DNA from: Bondarzewia mesenterica
Taxonomy: Eukaryota > Basidiomycota > Agaricomycetes > Russulales > Bondarzewiaceae
Length of the DNA: 64,000 bases
Assembly: GCA_004802705.1 (NCBI GenBank)
Contig: SGPL01000035.1
Span: 1 to 64,000 of the forward strand
Direction: 5' to 3'
A program made the position numbers and the translations under genes. The notes under the pieces are model-generated. The model did not search any database. It had not been told where the DNA came from and saw only the letters and a program-made list of their open reading frames with translations. Every line of letters begins with the position of its first letter. The first letter of the stretch is position 1. Positions 12,443 to 28,375 of the stretch are shown one piece after another.

Positions 12443-12854
12443 GAGCAAGAGATAAAAAAGCGGACGGAGGAGAGGGGGGTTGGGAGAAAGAGCACGGGAA
12501 GGAGAGATATATAATGGTCGGGGTGAAGCAGCTTGTCGGGGCTAACGAAAGCGTTTTAGCCGCGTTTAGACGCGTCGATCACTGCAGGGGCGAGGCCATC
12601 AACGTGATTCGCTGCGCTCCGGTTTCCCACTGCGACCGAAAACAAAAATCTTCGTCGCGACGTCGCCAACCGACAATAAATCACTTTGTCTTCCGTCCAG
12701 GTCACACTTGACTATTTTATTTTATTTTATTCTCTCTCCGTTTTATCTTATCACCATAACTACCGCCGCCGCACAGCCCAGCTGACTCCCCATTCTAGGG
12801 CACTCTACCGAGTCTACGCCGCCGATCTATACCGGCCAACCCAGGCACGACGTA
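12443..12854. other. Intergenic: bZIP promoter and XPB 3' end
   Basis: Both flanking genes are on the minus strand. A (TTTTA)n-type run lies near 12714-12731. No gene seen. Confidence 0.5.
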
Positions 12855-16372
<3,518 letters not shown>

Positions 16373-16676
16373 TTCAGTAACAAGAGTTGGTCAGACCAGA
16401 ACGTTGAAGGATAAATCGCTGTGCAGATATTTAAGGACTTGAGCAGGAACAGCAAGAAATCCTGAGCTGCGAGCAAGATGAGAGTCGGTAAGTTGAGGCT
16501 AAGGCTCGGACTCCCGCCACCGCCGCACAGTCATGGTCCGCCACCATTAGTCATCATCGGAGATCCAAAAGTCTGCTTTGTACGCCAGCTGCGTCGTCGT
16601 CGACTGTCTCAGCTCCTCTCCTCTCGTCCATCACGTCCTCAACACTTGTCGCATTCTTAATTCTTGTATCTTAAAC
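16373..16676. promoter_or_regulatory. Shared divergent promoter region of SSL2 and MSL5
   Basis: The start codons of the XPB helicase (minus) and the branchpoint-binding protein (plus) are only 304 bp apart, so this segment must contain both core promoters. No TATA box stands out; the strand facing MSL5 is rich in CT and CCGCC. Confidence 0.6.
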
Positions 16677-18567
16677 ATGTGGAGGCCAGCGACCCGTCAG
16701 ATTACAGGCACTAATGATGGTAAGCTGTACTTTCGTCTCATATGCTGAGCAATCATGCTCATACATGCTTTTTGATAGTCCCGCTTGGGAACCGCCGCCG
16801 TTTTGGCCCTGCGCCCTCAGAGGACATAGCTCCGCCTCAGCTAGCCCAGCCGTCTCCTTCTGCTTATCCTCGTCCCATGCAGAATGATGATAGAAAAATC
16901 AAAGAAGAGACACCTTCATTCACCCCTACACCAGGTAAGTCGCCCGCGACGCCGGTTGACCTCATCGATTGTTTGCCCCGTGTATGTGCAGGCGGATTAG
17001 CGGCTTTTTGAAACGCCCATGTGTAGCTCTAACATCCGTTTGATGCATTACCGACTGCATCTATCACCTGTCAACTTTTCGCACTTGCCCTATCTTTACT
17101 AACACTGACCTTTGTACTAACCCTGACACTGACTCATCACCCTAGCTGATTCTAACGGAACTCGCAAAAAACGCAGCCGCTGGGGTGAGGCCAAGACCGA
17201 TATACCGGGTCTGCCTACTGCCATCTCGGCTGCTGGAGTTTCTCAAGCGCAGCTCGACAACTATGCTATTCACCTCCGTTTGGAAGAAATTAACCGAAAA
17301 TTGAGACTGAATGATTTCGTGCCCCCGGAACGCGAGCGGTATGTGTGCCATTATTGCCATTCCTGCACTTACTGATCGTCCGACCTTTTTTATAGATCCC
17401 CTTCACCCCCTCCTACCTATGATGCGCATGGTCGCCGCACTAACACACGCGAAGTTCGTTACCGTAAAAAACTTGAGGACGAGCGGATTCGCCTCGTTGA
17501 CCGCGCGATGAAAAATGACCCCAATTTCCGCCCACCCGTTGAGTACCATCAGCAAAAGCGTTCCCAGCGTCCCTCCGAAAAAGTCTACATTCCGGTCAAG
17601 GAATTCCCGGAGATTAATTTCTTCGGCCTTCTCGTCGGACCCCGCGGAAATAGTCTGAAGAAGATGGAAAGGGAAAGTGGTGCGAAGATCAGCATCAGAG
17701 GAAAGGGCAGTGTCAAGGAGGGCAAGACGCGTCCCGACCAGTTCGCCGAGGATGCAGAAGAAGACTTGCATTGTCTCGTACTTGCTGACACGGATGAGAA
17801 GGTTGCCGCATGTGTCAAGATGATCAATAGAGTGATTGAGACCGTAAGTATTTATCTTCATCGCGACGGTATGCTGTTGTGAGCTGACGCTGCTTTGCAC
17901 ATAGGCCGCTTCCACGCCTGAGGGGCAGAATGACCACAAGCGGAACCAGCTGCGCGAGTTGGCCGCCTTGAACGGTACTCTTCGTGATGACGAAAACCAG
18001 ATATGCCAGAATTGCGGTGGCGTCGGCCATCGCAAGTACGACTGCCCTGAACAGCGTAACTTCACCGCTAATATCATCTGTCGAGTCTGTGGTAGCGCTG
18101 GGCACATGGCCCGTGACTGTAACGTCAACAAGGACCCCAATGCCGCTGCTTTCGGAGGCCCGTCTCCGCCTATGAACAAGGGTGGCTTCGACTCGGAGTA
18201 TGCTAGCTTGATGGCCGAGCTGGGTGAAAGTGGCAAGGGTCCGGGTGGTGATGCCGGAAGGGGCCCATGGGGCGGAGGTGGGGGTGGGCACGACATCACC
18301 GCCGGTGGATCTAACATCCCTCCTTGGCGTCGTCCTGAAGTGTGGCAGTCGAACGCTAATCAGAACCAGAACAACGTCCAGGGTTTCCGACCACCTCAGC
18401 AGGGCTACAGCGGCTACGGTGGCGCTGTAGGCTATGAACAAAATGCACAGCAGCAGGCGTGGGGCAGTTACTCTCATACTCCCTATCAGCAACCGCAGGA
18501 CTACTCAAACTATGCTCAGTACTATCAAAACCAATACGCTCAGCAGGCCAGCACTCCCGCGCACTAA
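16677..18567 (+). CDS. MSL5: Branchpoint-bridging protein (SF1/BBP)
   Basis: It recognises the intron branchpoint during early spliceosome assembly. Exons: 16677-16719, 16779-16934, 17146-17338, 17396-17843 and 17905-18567; 500 residues. Order of parts: the conserved RKKRSRWGE stretch (U2AF65-binding type); the helix-hairpin region [15 protein letters not shown]; an SPSPPPTYD motif that is usually phosphorylated; a KH/QUA2 domain with [19 protein letters not shown]; two CCHC zinc knuckles ([14 protein letters not shown] and [14 protein letters not shown]); then a Gly/Asn/Gln/Tyr-rich tail. Length and order match fungal orthologues. It is divergent to the XPB gene. Confidence 0.96.
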
Positions 18568-19086
18568 ACTCCCTGTTTTCATTTCCTAGTCGTCTAACGC
18601 ACGCTCTACGCGCATTCCTGACAGCACAGAAGGCGTTCACACAGTTTCTTTTCCGTCTCGACAATCGTGACATTTTCGAATAGGTCCCAGGCGCGACGAA
18701 GGTTTCCTTTTTTGTGCAGATTTCGCTTCATCGGATTTTACCGTCCATGTGGGACTGGATGTCTTTGGCCTCTTCTCTTCGACATTCTCATACTCATTCT
18801 GGGCTGCCCGCGTACCTCTCGCAGCCCGCGTTGTTGATCCTATCCACCATTGACCGCTATTCACGTAACTATTCTGTCTTTCTTTTCTGTGACTCTCGCA
18901 TTGTAGCTCACCTCTCAATTGACTTGGTTGTTTGTTTGTTTACATACAAATGAGTGTGGTTGTATAAAAATGTAAGTAAATGAAGAAATGATCCATACAA
19001 TCGGACTTGCGTCAAACAACTTCGAACAACGGGCTGTCCAGCATATTATGTATGCAATATATGCATGCAGGAACGGATTGTCAAGG
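18568..19086. other. Convergent 3' region of MSL5 and RCM1
   Basis: 519 bp between two convergent genes, AT-richer than the coding sequence. It should hold both 3' untranslated regions. No gene seen. Confidence 0.5.
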
Positions 19087-21057
19087 TCACTCGTTTCCTG
19101 ATTTCTTCTTTCTCTTCTTTCTCTTGTTCCCCGGTTCTTTCGACGCATTGTCTCCATCACCTTCTGGATTCTTTCTCTTCATGGGCGTCTCCTGTACGTT
19201 CTTATGTTCTGGAGCACCAGGCCCCCCCGAATTATCGCATCTCACGAAGCATGACACGAAGAAGCCATTCGTGGCATCTTCCCCGGGAGAACAGCGCACC
19301 AACGCTGCGGCATCCGCTGCATTGATAGCCCGTGTGCATAATGAGCAAACTTAACCCCATACAGAAAAAGGAAAGGAAGCTGGGTGACGGACCTGGGTTC
19401 GCGAGCATTTCCGGCAGTCCCCTGCGACGCCAAGTGGGTAAGACCTCGTGAGGGGATGCAAGCGTGAAGGGCCCCGTCTGCGCCTCTGCGCTGCTCAGCG
19501 CTTGTTGGACGACATTCTCGTTTTCGGTGGCGTGTATGCTGCACGTTGAATAGACGATCTTCTGGACGGAAGGGACTGAGGGCGATCTGGTGAGCGAGAG
19601 GGCAAAAAGATTGAATGTCGGAGGGACGCACATTTCATGGCGTGTCTGATCATCATCAGTTGAAATGCAGAAAGCTTGATTAGCCTTTCTTCTTGGCTAT
19701 CGTCGGTTTCCTCCTCTAGTGCGCCAGCCAGAGTTTTAAGCTTTTTGAGTTGGTTTTTGAAAATTGTCCGCCTGCCCACACAGGCGGATTGCATGCGTAC
19801 CTGGTTCGAGGAGATAGTCGAGGCGGTTGATGATACCCGAACCACTACATGATGGGTCAAGAAGACTGGCCGGCGAAATTATCGTATCAGCTCATCGAGA
19901 TCGAGAGAAGGGAGGAAAAGTACTCGCGTACATATGAGTGACTTTGGAAAAGCGAGGATCTTGGGGATCTGTGGTGAGAAAATCGGCATTCATAGCCTCA
20001 GTGTTCTTACAGCCAGCCCTCTCGAGCATCGTCTTGAGAATTGAGAATCGTTTTCTATCTCGTTCAAAGGCAAACAACTGGATTTTGTGCGAGTCATATG
20101 TATTAGGACCGAGACTTGCGAGTCATACTATGATGTGTCAATGACTTGCCTTCCCTTTATTCTGCATAAGTGCGCTGAGATGTGAAGTCTTGTTTCCGGG
20201 GGCAGCGGTCGCATCTATGACTACACTATCATCCCGGGCTGGAGGCGCTAAGATAGTCGCGGGGAAGCACGAAGCCTTGTCTTGAAGAATAATGTGCCCA
20301 TTTACATATGCGCTATCGTCATGAAATTGAGTTTGTGGAGGGAAAAGAAGGAGATCTGGGATGTGCTCGTCCTTTGCAAATTTTCTAGAAGATGCAATCA
20401 GCCCATTGTCCTCCTACTGCTCATTTTGCTCACTTTGCTTGGAGAGGATCGCCAAATTCATAGCCTTTGGAGGTAAAGGCTTTGATCACTTTCTCTGTAG
20501 GAGATTTCAAAGTGTTGACGCGGACGTAACGGGGAATTTGAGCTGACGACAGCACCTGCTGTGAGCAACCGTCTTTCGCATCCAAGAGAAGAGTGGGAAA
20601 CCGAAACCCTTACCTGCTCTAACATCGCCTGTCTGTGCCAGTTCAGCATTTGACTTCGCACCCCGCTTGATCTTGATCTTGGTGAATTCGCTGTGAAGTC
20701 TCGTCTTATGCCTTAAGACAGCTTGTTTCACAGGGCCGTCACCAGCCTGAATACCACCTGAAAGCAGCAGATCATGCACCAACACCAGTGCAAGGCTCTG
20801 CGAGGTGATTTTGCGTTCTTCCTTCAACAACTTGGAAGCAACTATCACGTCTGAGAGGACAGACTTGTCTGAAAGACAAACAACCGTGAATCAAGTCGGG
20901 AATGAGGAGCATCCCTCTCACATTTTAGCGTTTCGATCACGAGAGCAGAAGTCCGTTTGCGATCTTTCTCGGGCAATGTGCTGAGGACTCCTTTGATAGA
21001 ACCTTGCTTGGCATCCAAACGGTTGAGAGTTTTAGAAGCCTCAAAGTAAAAATTCAT
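19087..21057 (-). CDS. RCM1: 25S rRNA (cytosine-C5) methyltransferase, NSUN5/Rcm1 family
   Basis: SAM-dependent nucleolar enzyme that methylates a conserved cytosine of large-subunit rRNA. Exons: 21057-20922, 20868-20614, 20542-20434, 20384-20150, 20077-19932, 19865-19801, 19715-19632, 19575-19393 and 19316-19087; 480 residues. The start matches the family (MNFYFEASKTLNRLDAKQGS). SAM site: IDATAAPGNKTSHLSAL. The two catalytic cysteines are in DPSCSGSG (Cys300) and VYSTCSIH (Cys355). The C-terminus is a Lys/Arg-rich tail (KRKKRKKKSG) suiting nucleolar location. The intron 20149-20078 begins with GC (GCAAGT) instead of GT; no GT alternative keeps the frame. It is divergent to the DnaJ gene with 512 bp between start codons. 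Confidence 0.95.
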
Positions 21058-21569
21058 TGCATGTAACTAGGGACGACATCAGTGTCCGGCCGGACGAAGG
21101 AACTAGAAGGTGACATGCATAAAGAGATAACCAATATGATCCTTCAGATGAACGGAAAGTGTCATAAAGAATATCTGAAAAACAAATGTTGAGCACTCGT
21201 CTGAAAGTCAAAGCAGGATAAACAGAATTGAATCAGAGATATTTGGTCTTCAAATCCGAGCAATGCCCGGTCGGACAATGTAGATAAGTTGTATGAACAA
21301 CATCATGAGGTGATTGAAATCGAAGTGAAACCTCACCTTCGTCACTCTCAGGACTACAGATACAGAGAGGGCAGTGGATGAAGTCGTCGACCGCAGAAGA
21401 GCGGTTATATAGCCGCAGGCAACTAATTGCAACTCCGACAAAATTTCCTCTCTTGTGCAAAACTCGCCGGTCAGTCACCGCGTCCGTCTCATTCCCCGTC
21501 TCCCCCATACACTCGCATATAAAAGTCAGTTTTTCATCCAGCAATTCAATCGTTCATAAAAAAGGCCTC
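21058..21569. promoter_or_regulatory. Divergent promoter region between RCM1 and the DnaJ gene
   Basis: 512 bp between two divergent start codons, AT-rich near RCM1. It must hold both 5' regions. No gene frame is supportable. Confidence 0.5.
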
Positions 21570-23481
21570 ATGTTATGTTCTTTAGTGCCTATTGAAACTG
21601 AATTATATGACGTCCTCGGAGTGAGCCCATCAGCAAGCGAAGGTGCTACTCCTACCATGTGCATGTTCAACGGCCGAATATTGATGCCTTCGGCTTCACA
21701 TAGATGAGATCAAAAAGGCATATCGAAAAAAAGGTCTTTACAGCTCTCTGATGATGTCGTGTTTTTGAGTCCTTAAAAATTTGCAGGCCAAAGATCTTCA
21801 CCCGGTAGGCATTCGTTAACTTGTTTCATGAGTGCGGAAGTCATTCTGACATCTCACTTCATATATTAGGACAAGGTGTATAAAATTATCATTGCATGTA
21901 TCAAAGTTGCTAAACCAGGATACTACAGAACTTGAATGATCCAGAGGCGATCGAAAAGTTCCAGGAGTTGGCCGCCGCGTCCGTCCTTCTGTCTTTGTCT
22001 CTGATCTTCCCCAATCCCCCCTGACCTCCCATTAGATATGAGCTTTTGAGCGACCCTGACGCACGGGAAGCATACGATTCGTTTGGCATGAGTGGGATTG
22101 GTGGTCGTGGTCCTGGGGGTGCAGGAGGGATGAATGAGGAGGATTTCTTCGCTCAATTCTTTGGCAGCGGTCCGCAGTTCGGCTTCGGCTTCGGTCCAGG
22201 CATGGGTGGCGGTGGGAAGCGGACAAAAGGCCAGGACTCGGTGATTCCGTATGAGGTGACACTAGAGGACCTGTATAATGGTAAGAGCGTGAAGATGATG
22301 ATGGAGAAGGAAATCGTATGCGGGACATGCAAAGGGTGAGTCACGTTATATTGGATTTAGAGATCGTGTTGAATGGTATGTAGATCAGGAGCAAAGGGCA
22401 GTGCAAAGCCTAGGAAGTGCGCGAAGTGCGAGGGCAAGGGTTGGACACATGTGCAGACCCAGGTACGTGCCGAAACGTTTTTCAGAATTACGCGTTGCCG
22501 CATCGGTATCGACCTTTCATGAAGATCGCACCATCACGGCTAGGCACATCGCGAGCAGTATGCCCAGACTGTGAAGGTCATGGAGAGAAGCTGCGGGAGA
22601 AGGACAGGTGCATAGCTTCTATTCCCATCCTCTATCCATTGTCAAACGATTCATATGTCTAGGTGCAAGAAGTGCAAGGGTGATAAAACGGTCAAGGAGA
22701 AGACACGACAGGAGATTTTTGTGGAACAGGGTATGTCCGACGGGCAACGGATCGTGCTTGCCGGTGCTGGCGATCAGGAGGTATGGGCTTTCACGCATCC
22801 AGGCTCAGAGACTTCTACTTATGCGATTTCCACATTCTTTTAGCCTGGCGTCCCGGCGGGAGATGTCATTTTTGTCCTGAAAGCCCATCCGCACAAGTCG
22901 TTTGAGCGGTCGGGTAACGACTTGCTCACGACAGTCAAAATAACACTATCCGAAGCCGTGTTAGGTTTTAATCGCATCTTGGTCAACCATCTCGACGGAC
23001 GAGGATTGCATGTATCCAGTCCTCCAGGAAAGGTCGTCAGCGCTGGATCTTCAATAGTCCTCCGAGGCGAAGGCATGCCGACGTACAAGAGCCCAGACAT
23101 GCGAGGGGACCTCTATGTCGTGCTCGATATTGAGATGCCCGATGAACAATGGATGAAGAGCATTGATCGCCCGGTACGTCTCCTCTCTTTGCAGTTGTGA
23201 TATATTCATGCTGCTGTTGCTCATCTGCATTGCCACGTTGACAGGCTCTGGAGGCTTTGTTGCCTCCGAAGAAGGCAGACGTGGAGCCAAAGCCACAGGT
23301 GGTAGATGAAGTGCCTTACGAGGAGAGTGACATGGTCGAAGTGCGTGCACGGTCGTTTCCAGCGGGCTCGGACTTCTTTGATCAGGTATTTGCATCGCAG
23401 TTTGGCGAGGGCGCTGACGACGATGCGTGGGAAGACGACGAGGACGAGGATGGCGCCGAACCGGAGTGTCGAACCCAGTGA
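21570..23481 (+). CDS. Type-I DnaJ/HSP40 co-chaperone (Ydj1-like), with an apparent frame error
   Basis: Co-chaperone that delivers clients to HSP70 and stimulates its ATPase. Exons: 21570-21642, 21704-21733, 21787-21804, 21870-21875 (6 nt), 21929-21978, 22036-22335, 22384-22462, 22525-22607, 22663-22780, 22844-23173, 23245-23340 and 23401-23481. The J domain (ETELYDVLGVSPSASE, KKAYRKK, HPDKN) is followed by a Gly-rich linker, four CxxCxGxG-type zinc motifs (CGTCKGSG, CAKCEGKG, CPDCEGHG, CKKCKGDK), the client-binding domain and a C-terminal CRTQ that could be a farnesylated CaaX box. The 6-nt exon encodes exactly Asp-Lys of HPDK. Exon lengths sum to 3n+1: a run of seven A at 21726-21732 has one base too many for the conserved frame. 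The exact start is uncertain. Confidence 0.85.
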
Positions 23482-23994
23482 AGGTATCTGTGTTTTTTTC
23501 TCACAGGGATCTAAGAACAGGCGGCCAAAAAAATTCTATCCATGCAAAGGTTACGATGGAAGAATCAGGAAAGGAGGTTTTTGCGCTGTCCATTCATGAT
23601 CACCAGCCACTTTGCGGCTTGCTCTCAATCACCCTTTATTTCTCTCTTGCTACTAGTAATTATCTACATTTATATGGATTCACACTGATCATGGCACTCA
23701 TTTTCTTATCCTGTTCCTTGCATACCATGCCCATTGCCGCTCTTTCACTGACATGTGTATCGATATTCAACGCATCTTATCTTGAAATTGAACCCCGCTT
23801 TTAATTATCATCTTCTCATCAGTGTCTGTCGAGTCGTAGTGAACCAATTATGAACATTAACATTCTTATCAATCTCCAAAGCAATGACAACATGCGAAAG
23901 TGTGACTCTTTGCAACTTGATATCCTCAGTTTTCGAACCGCAGCATACTTGCTGCTTCTCAGCGTGACCCGCGCGGTCTTTTCCCCCTACCGCT
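23482..23994. other. Intergenic: DnaJ 3' end and ThuA-gene promoter
   Basis: 513 bp between two plus-strand genes. Only short frames, none with recognisable similarity. Confidence 0.45.
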
Positions 23995-25583
23995 ATGCAC
24001 CTCCGTTCTCCAGGTCTCCTCTCCCGCCTTGCTTTCTCCACACTAGCCGTGCTACTGGCATTCCTGCCCATCATGCGAGCGCAGCAGAGCGCGCCTGCGC
24101 GCGGGCTCATATACTCAGCCACCGCCGACTTTCGGCACGACTCGATCCCTACAGCACGCGACGCGCTCATTGCGCAGGGTGGGAAGTTGAACGTGCAGTT
24201 CGATGCGACGGAGGATGAGGGTCGGTTCACGGATGAGGGTTTGGCGAGCTATGATTTGTTGGTCTTTCTGATGAATACGGGCGAAGGTGCGTGTTTGCTG
24301 TTCACTCGTACGCTCTAGTCGGTGTAGGCGGCAAGCTGAATGTCAGATGGGCGGGCGGGCGAATGTAGTGCTGAATGAGAGTGGCAAGGCGGCGCTACAG
24401 AATTATCTGGACTTGGGAGGAAACTTCGTTGCGATCCATTCGGCGTCGGATTGTTTGAGGAATACGACGTTTTATGGGAACGAGGTTGGTGAGTGTGGAT
24501 GTTGCTCAGGGCATCAAGAGTAGAGGTATTATTAACCGTGACTCGGTCTCCGATGGCTTTGTCTCTAGGAGCGTTCTTTGACTACCATCCCGAGATTCAG
24601 AATGCGGTAAAGTCCCGTCTGCGTATTGTGTGCCTTTGATTGCTGAAGTCCTGGTGCTCAGACGGTTGACGTGATTGATGCTTCACATCCTAGTACAAGT
24701 ATGCTGCCTGCACAATGGCATGTTCAGGATGAAATGTAGGGTTCTTCATATTTGGTGTCACCTGGCGAGTGAGATGTTGAATATTTGGAATATTCGCTCA
24801 TTTCCCTTGTTTCCCTTCTCAAGTTACAATTTCAAGTCTGATCCACGATCCGTCGGTGCGGTAGTCGTCCTCTCCGCCAACGAATCGTCATATACAGGTA
24901 CAATTTTGGGATTTGAAAATTCACCACCAGACATTTCAATTTACACCGTCCTCATCTGCTCTTCACAGATCCTGGGCCACGGAAGTACGATCAGGGGAGC
25001 CCTCACCCGACTGGTAAGTATGCGTCAGTACTGGGGTGTTGGTACCCCGTGGTTGAACTTTTTTCATGCTTCCTCAACAGCCTGGTACCAGGAGCATGGA
25101 GCCGGCGTCGAGAGTGGAGGAGTTGCAGGGCGGAGCTTTTACACGAGCTTGGGACATTTGAACGAGACTTGGCAGGTGAGTTGGCTGCTTTACTGCGAGA
25201 AAGTTTCTCACGAGCAGGCAACTTCTTGCGAGCAGGGTGAGATGTTTCTCGCCCATGTGACGGGAGGAATTAGCTGGGCGCTGCAGTCGAATACGACGCG
25301 GGCGTTTAATGCGAGTGCACACGTGGGTAACGCGGGTGGAGCATCATCCTCTACTAGTGGTAGTGCGGTTTCAAGCACAGGGACGAGCAGTATTGCAAGC
25401 TCATCATCCGAGTCTACGTCAACGTATGCCCCCCCCATCTATTTCTGAGTTCTTGTCTTTATCTAAGTTTGTTGCAACAGCTCTTCACCCTCTGACGCCT
25501 CATCTTTAGCCATGCCGTCTCTTGCGCCATCTGTGCTTTGCGGCATGGTGATCGGACTCGTTGCTTTCTACGGAACTTTGTAG
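23995..25583 (+). CDS. Secreted, probably GPI-anchored ThuA-like domain protein
   Basis: Exons: 23995-24286, 24369-24488, 24569-24606, 24662-24735, 24824-24897, 24969-25013, 25081-25175, 25236-25423 and 25481-25583; 342 residues. Residues 1-30 form a signal peptide (LLSRLAFSTLAVLLAFLPIM). From about 37 to 270 lies a ThuA (trehalose utilisation-like) fold of the class I glutamine amidotransferase type: LIYSATADFRHDSIPTA, then LQNYLDLGGNFVAIHSASD, WYQEHGAG and GRSFYTSLGH. The tail is Ser/Thr-rich with several N-glycosylation sites and ends in a hydrophobic segment (SVLCGMVIGLVAFYGTL) typical of GPI attachment. The family's biochemical role in fungi is not established; a cell-wall sugar-related function is only inferred. 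Confidence 0.88.
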
Positions 25584-25922
25584 TTGTGCTTGTGACCTCA
25601 CGTCCACGGCATTATCTTATATCTATCCGGACAACTACACAAGAATTTCTAGTATATGGAACATTCCGCGGTCGTTCTTCTCGAAGTCGACTTTGAGGAC
25701 CGGAGCTGGGTAGACCTAACCTTAGCATGGGGTTTTCTCAGTGACATCAGCACTACCTCACGTTCAGTGTAAACGCATCGCCATGATTGGCTGAGATGGC
25801 GATATATATATCCTCACCGACTAAGCTAGACGTTGGGCTGTATGCCTCTACGCATTCCTTTCCTTCCCACTCGATTTCTCAAACTCTCACCGCAACCACG
25901 ACTAGGCTTACAGATACGAATA

Positions 25923-28375
25923 ATGGCGTTCAAGACCGTCGCCGTGCTGGACGAGAGCGAGCTCAAGGATGGTCAGATGTGAGTAGGCATGGAAGCAAAA
26001 GTTAAAGCCATAGGTGCTGATTGGAATGCGGGGTGAACGGATAGGAAGGAAGTCGAGTTTGAATCGGGAAAGGTTCTGTTGTCGCGGCTTGGTGACAAAA
26101 TCCACGCCACGAGTGCTTTTTGCACGCACTATGGTGCCCCACTCGTCAAAGGCGCTTTGACCGCAGATGGTAGGATTGTTTGGTAAGACACAATATCTGC
26201 CGATCACGATATCTCCGCTATCCTGACTTAATTTCATGTAGCCCTTGGCATGGAGGTCTGAGTCTAGGTCATTGTATGTCGTTGATTTGGACTCATGCCG
26301 AGTTTAGCTTGCTTCAACGTCTGCACTGGTGACATCGGTAAAGTCCTACTGACGTTCAACGACGAAGTTTCTGTCTAACCAACTCATTGACTCATTGATG
26401 CCGTCTAGAGGATGCACCAGCACCAGATGCGCTGCATCTTTTCAAAGCCAGTATCACGAACGGTAAGATACAGGTAACCGCCGACCCCTCTCGAACGACC
26501 TCAGAGTATAAGTCCCGTGCTCCGAGACTACTCACTGCTGGTCCTGAGGTCGGCGGACCTGGCATTGTCATTGTAGGAGGAGGATCCGCTACCTTCCACA
26601 CTATCGGGAGTCTGCGAGAAGTGAGCTCTCTTATTCACTCGCTACAGTTCAGGGATTAATCTGCATTGCCATGCCTCCAGCACGGGTACAGGGGACCGAT
26701 CACGGTGTTTTCAAAGGAGACATATGCTCCTATCGACAGGTATGCAACATAGATTGGGTGGAGTTTTGTTGAAATCTCACTTCTTTGATAGGACAAAGTT
26801 AAGCAAGGCTCTCATCACCGATGCTTCAAAAATCGAGTGGCGAACTCCTGCTGATCTCAAGATCAAATATGGTACAACGCTTCGCACGGCAACTGTGACT
26901 CCTCCTATTCATTAATATTGCTGTATCTCCGGCTAATAAAACGCATTTGTGATAGACTGTCACGTCAATCGACTCTGATGCAATGAAGGTTACTTTGGAC
27001 GAGAAAGAGCAAATGCCATACGATATTCTGATTCTTGCTAGTGGAGGCATACCACGGCGACTTCCAGTAGAGGGAGCCGAACTAGAGAACGTATACACAT
27101 TGAGAGGTGTACAAGATGCCCAGAAAATCGACGCTGGTCCGTATCGCTGTGACATCTCATCTTGACGATTTCTCTGGCCCCGACTCATATGATCCGTTCA
27201 GAGTGCCAAGAAGGCAAGAAGCTCGTTGTTATCGGAAGCTCATTTATCAGCATGGAGCTGGTCGTCGCTGTTTCTAAGCGTAAGCTGGAGTCCATCCATG
27301 TGATTGGCATGGAAGAGTATCCGTTTGAGGCTGTTTTGGGTAAGGAGGTTGGAAAAGGTCTTAAGCAAGTACGCTCACCAGTCACTATCATGTCTATTGC
27401 TTGCACCTTCTTTTTCTTTTTGGATTACTGAGCATCATTTGCTAGTTCCATGAATCACAAGGCGTGATCTTCCACACCTCGACATCCGTCCAATCTATTC
27501 GCTCCTCGTCCTCCGCACCCAACCGCGCAGCAGAGGTGATCCTTGCCTCGGGGGAAGTGATCCCTGCAGACGTCGTCGTGATGGGCGTCGGTGTGCGTCC
27601 GGCGACGGATTACCTGCGCGCAAGCGGGTGGGAATTGGAGAAAGATGGGGGCGTTAAAGTCGATAAATTCCTCAAGGTCATTGGAAAAAACAACATTTTC
27701 GCTGTCGGTGATATCGCGACGTATCCCCAGATCGATGGCGGGATGAGGAGAATCGAGCATTGGAATGTGAGTTTTACATCCCGCCGGCTGTTGAACTCCA
27801 ATGGATGACATTGGTGTGCGTGTACCTTAGGTCGCTGGAAATCACGGGCGGGCTATCGGTAAGACGATCGCGGGAGACCCACAGCCTTTCGTCAAGGTGC
27901 CGATATTTTGGAGCGCTCGTGCGTCTTTTTTTTTTGGTCGGCTGAGGATTGTCTCTGACGACACCATCTGAATGTCTAGAGGGCCAACAACTGCGTTACT
28001 GCGGGGTGGGCGCTGGGTACGACGATATAATCATCAAGGGGGACCCTGCCGAAATGAAGTTCATCGCTTATTACATTAAGAGTGGAAAAGTCGTTGCTGT
28101 TGCCAGGTACGTCCCGCCAACTTCAAGAATCATGAATATGGCGATGACTTGTTTTTGCCTGGTGTATATAGCATGCAGAATGACCCTGTGGTCTCAAAGG
28201 CATCTGAGCTTCTGCGCTTGGACTTGATGCCTTTGCCGGAAGAGTTGAAGGCTGGGAAGGTACGTCGCCGTTTCAGTGTCAGCATTGAGTCACAGAGTGA
28301 TTGACATCGTTGTTATCGTTGAAGAATTTGCTGGACATAGACATCTCATCCGTCAGTGCCAAGGTCAAGGTTTAG
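25923..28375 (+). CDS. Rieske-type AIF-like NAD(P)H oxidoreductase (AIFM3-like)
   Basis: Exons: 25923-25978, 26045-26182, 26242-26255 (14 nt), 26308-26337, 26409-26620, 26681-26739, 26792-26894, 26956-27136, 27202-27368, 27446-27766, 27831-27918, 27980-28106, 28172-28259 and 28325-28375; 544 residues. The N-terminal Rieske [2Fe-2S] domain has both ligand pairs, CTH (Cys45, His47) and CPWH (Cys65, His68). A pyridine nucleotide-disulfide reductase fold follows, with the FAD-binding GPGIVIVGGGSATFHTI, an NAD-binding LVVIGSSFISMELV, VVVMGVGVRPATDY and the second FAD motif NNIFAVGDIATYP. This domain order is that of AIFM3-like proteins. It may pass electrons from NAD(P)H through FAD to the cluster; partner and substrate are unknown. 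No clear mitochondrial presequence is visible. Confidence 0.94.

Noticed and set aside
23341..23400. Insertion of 20 residues near the DnaJ C-terminus
   Set aside because: The 60-nt stretch stays open in frame, but it starts GTGCGT and ends CGCAG, and removing it restores the family's DMVE-FGEG junction; it is an intron.
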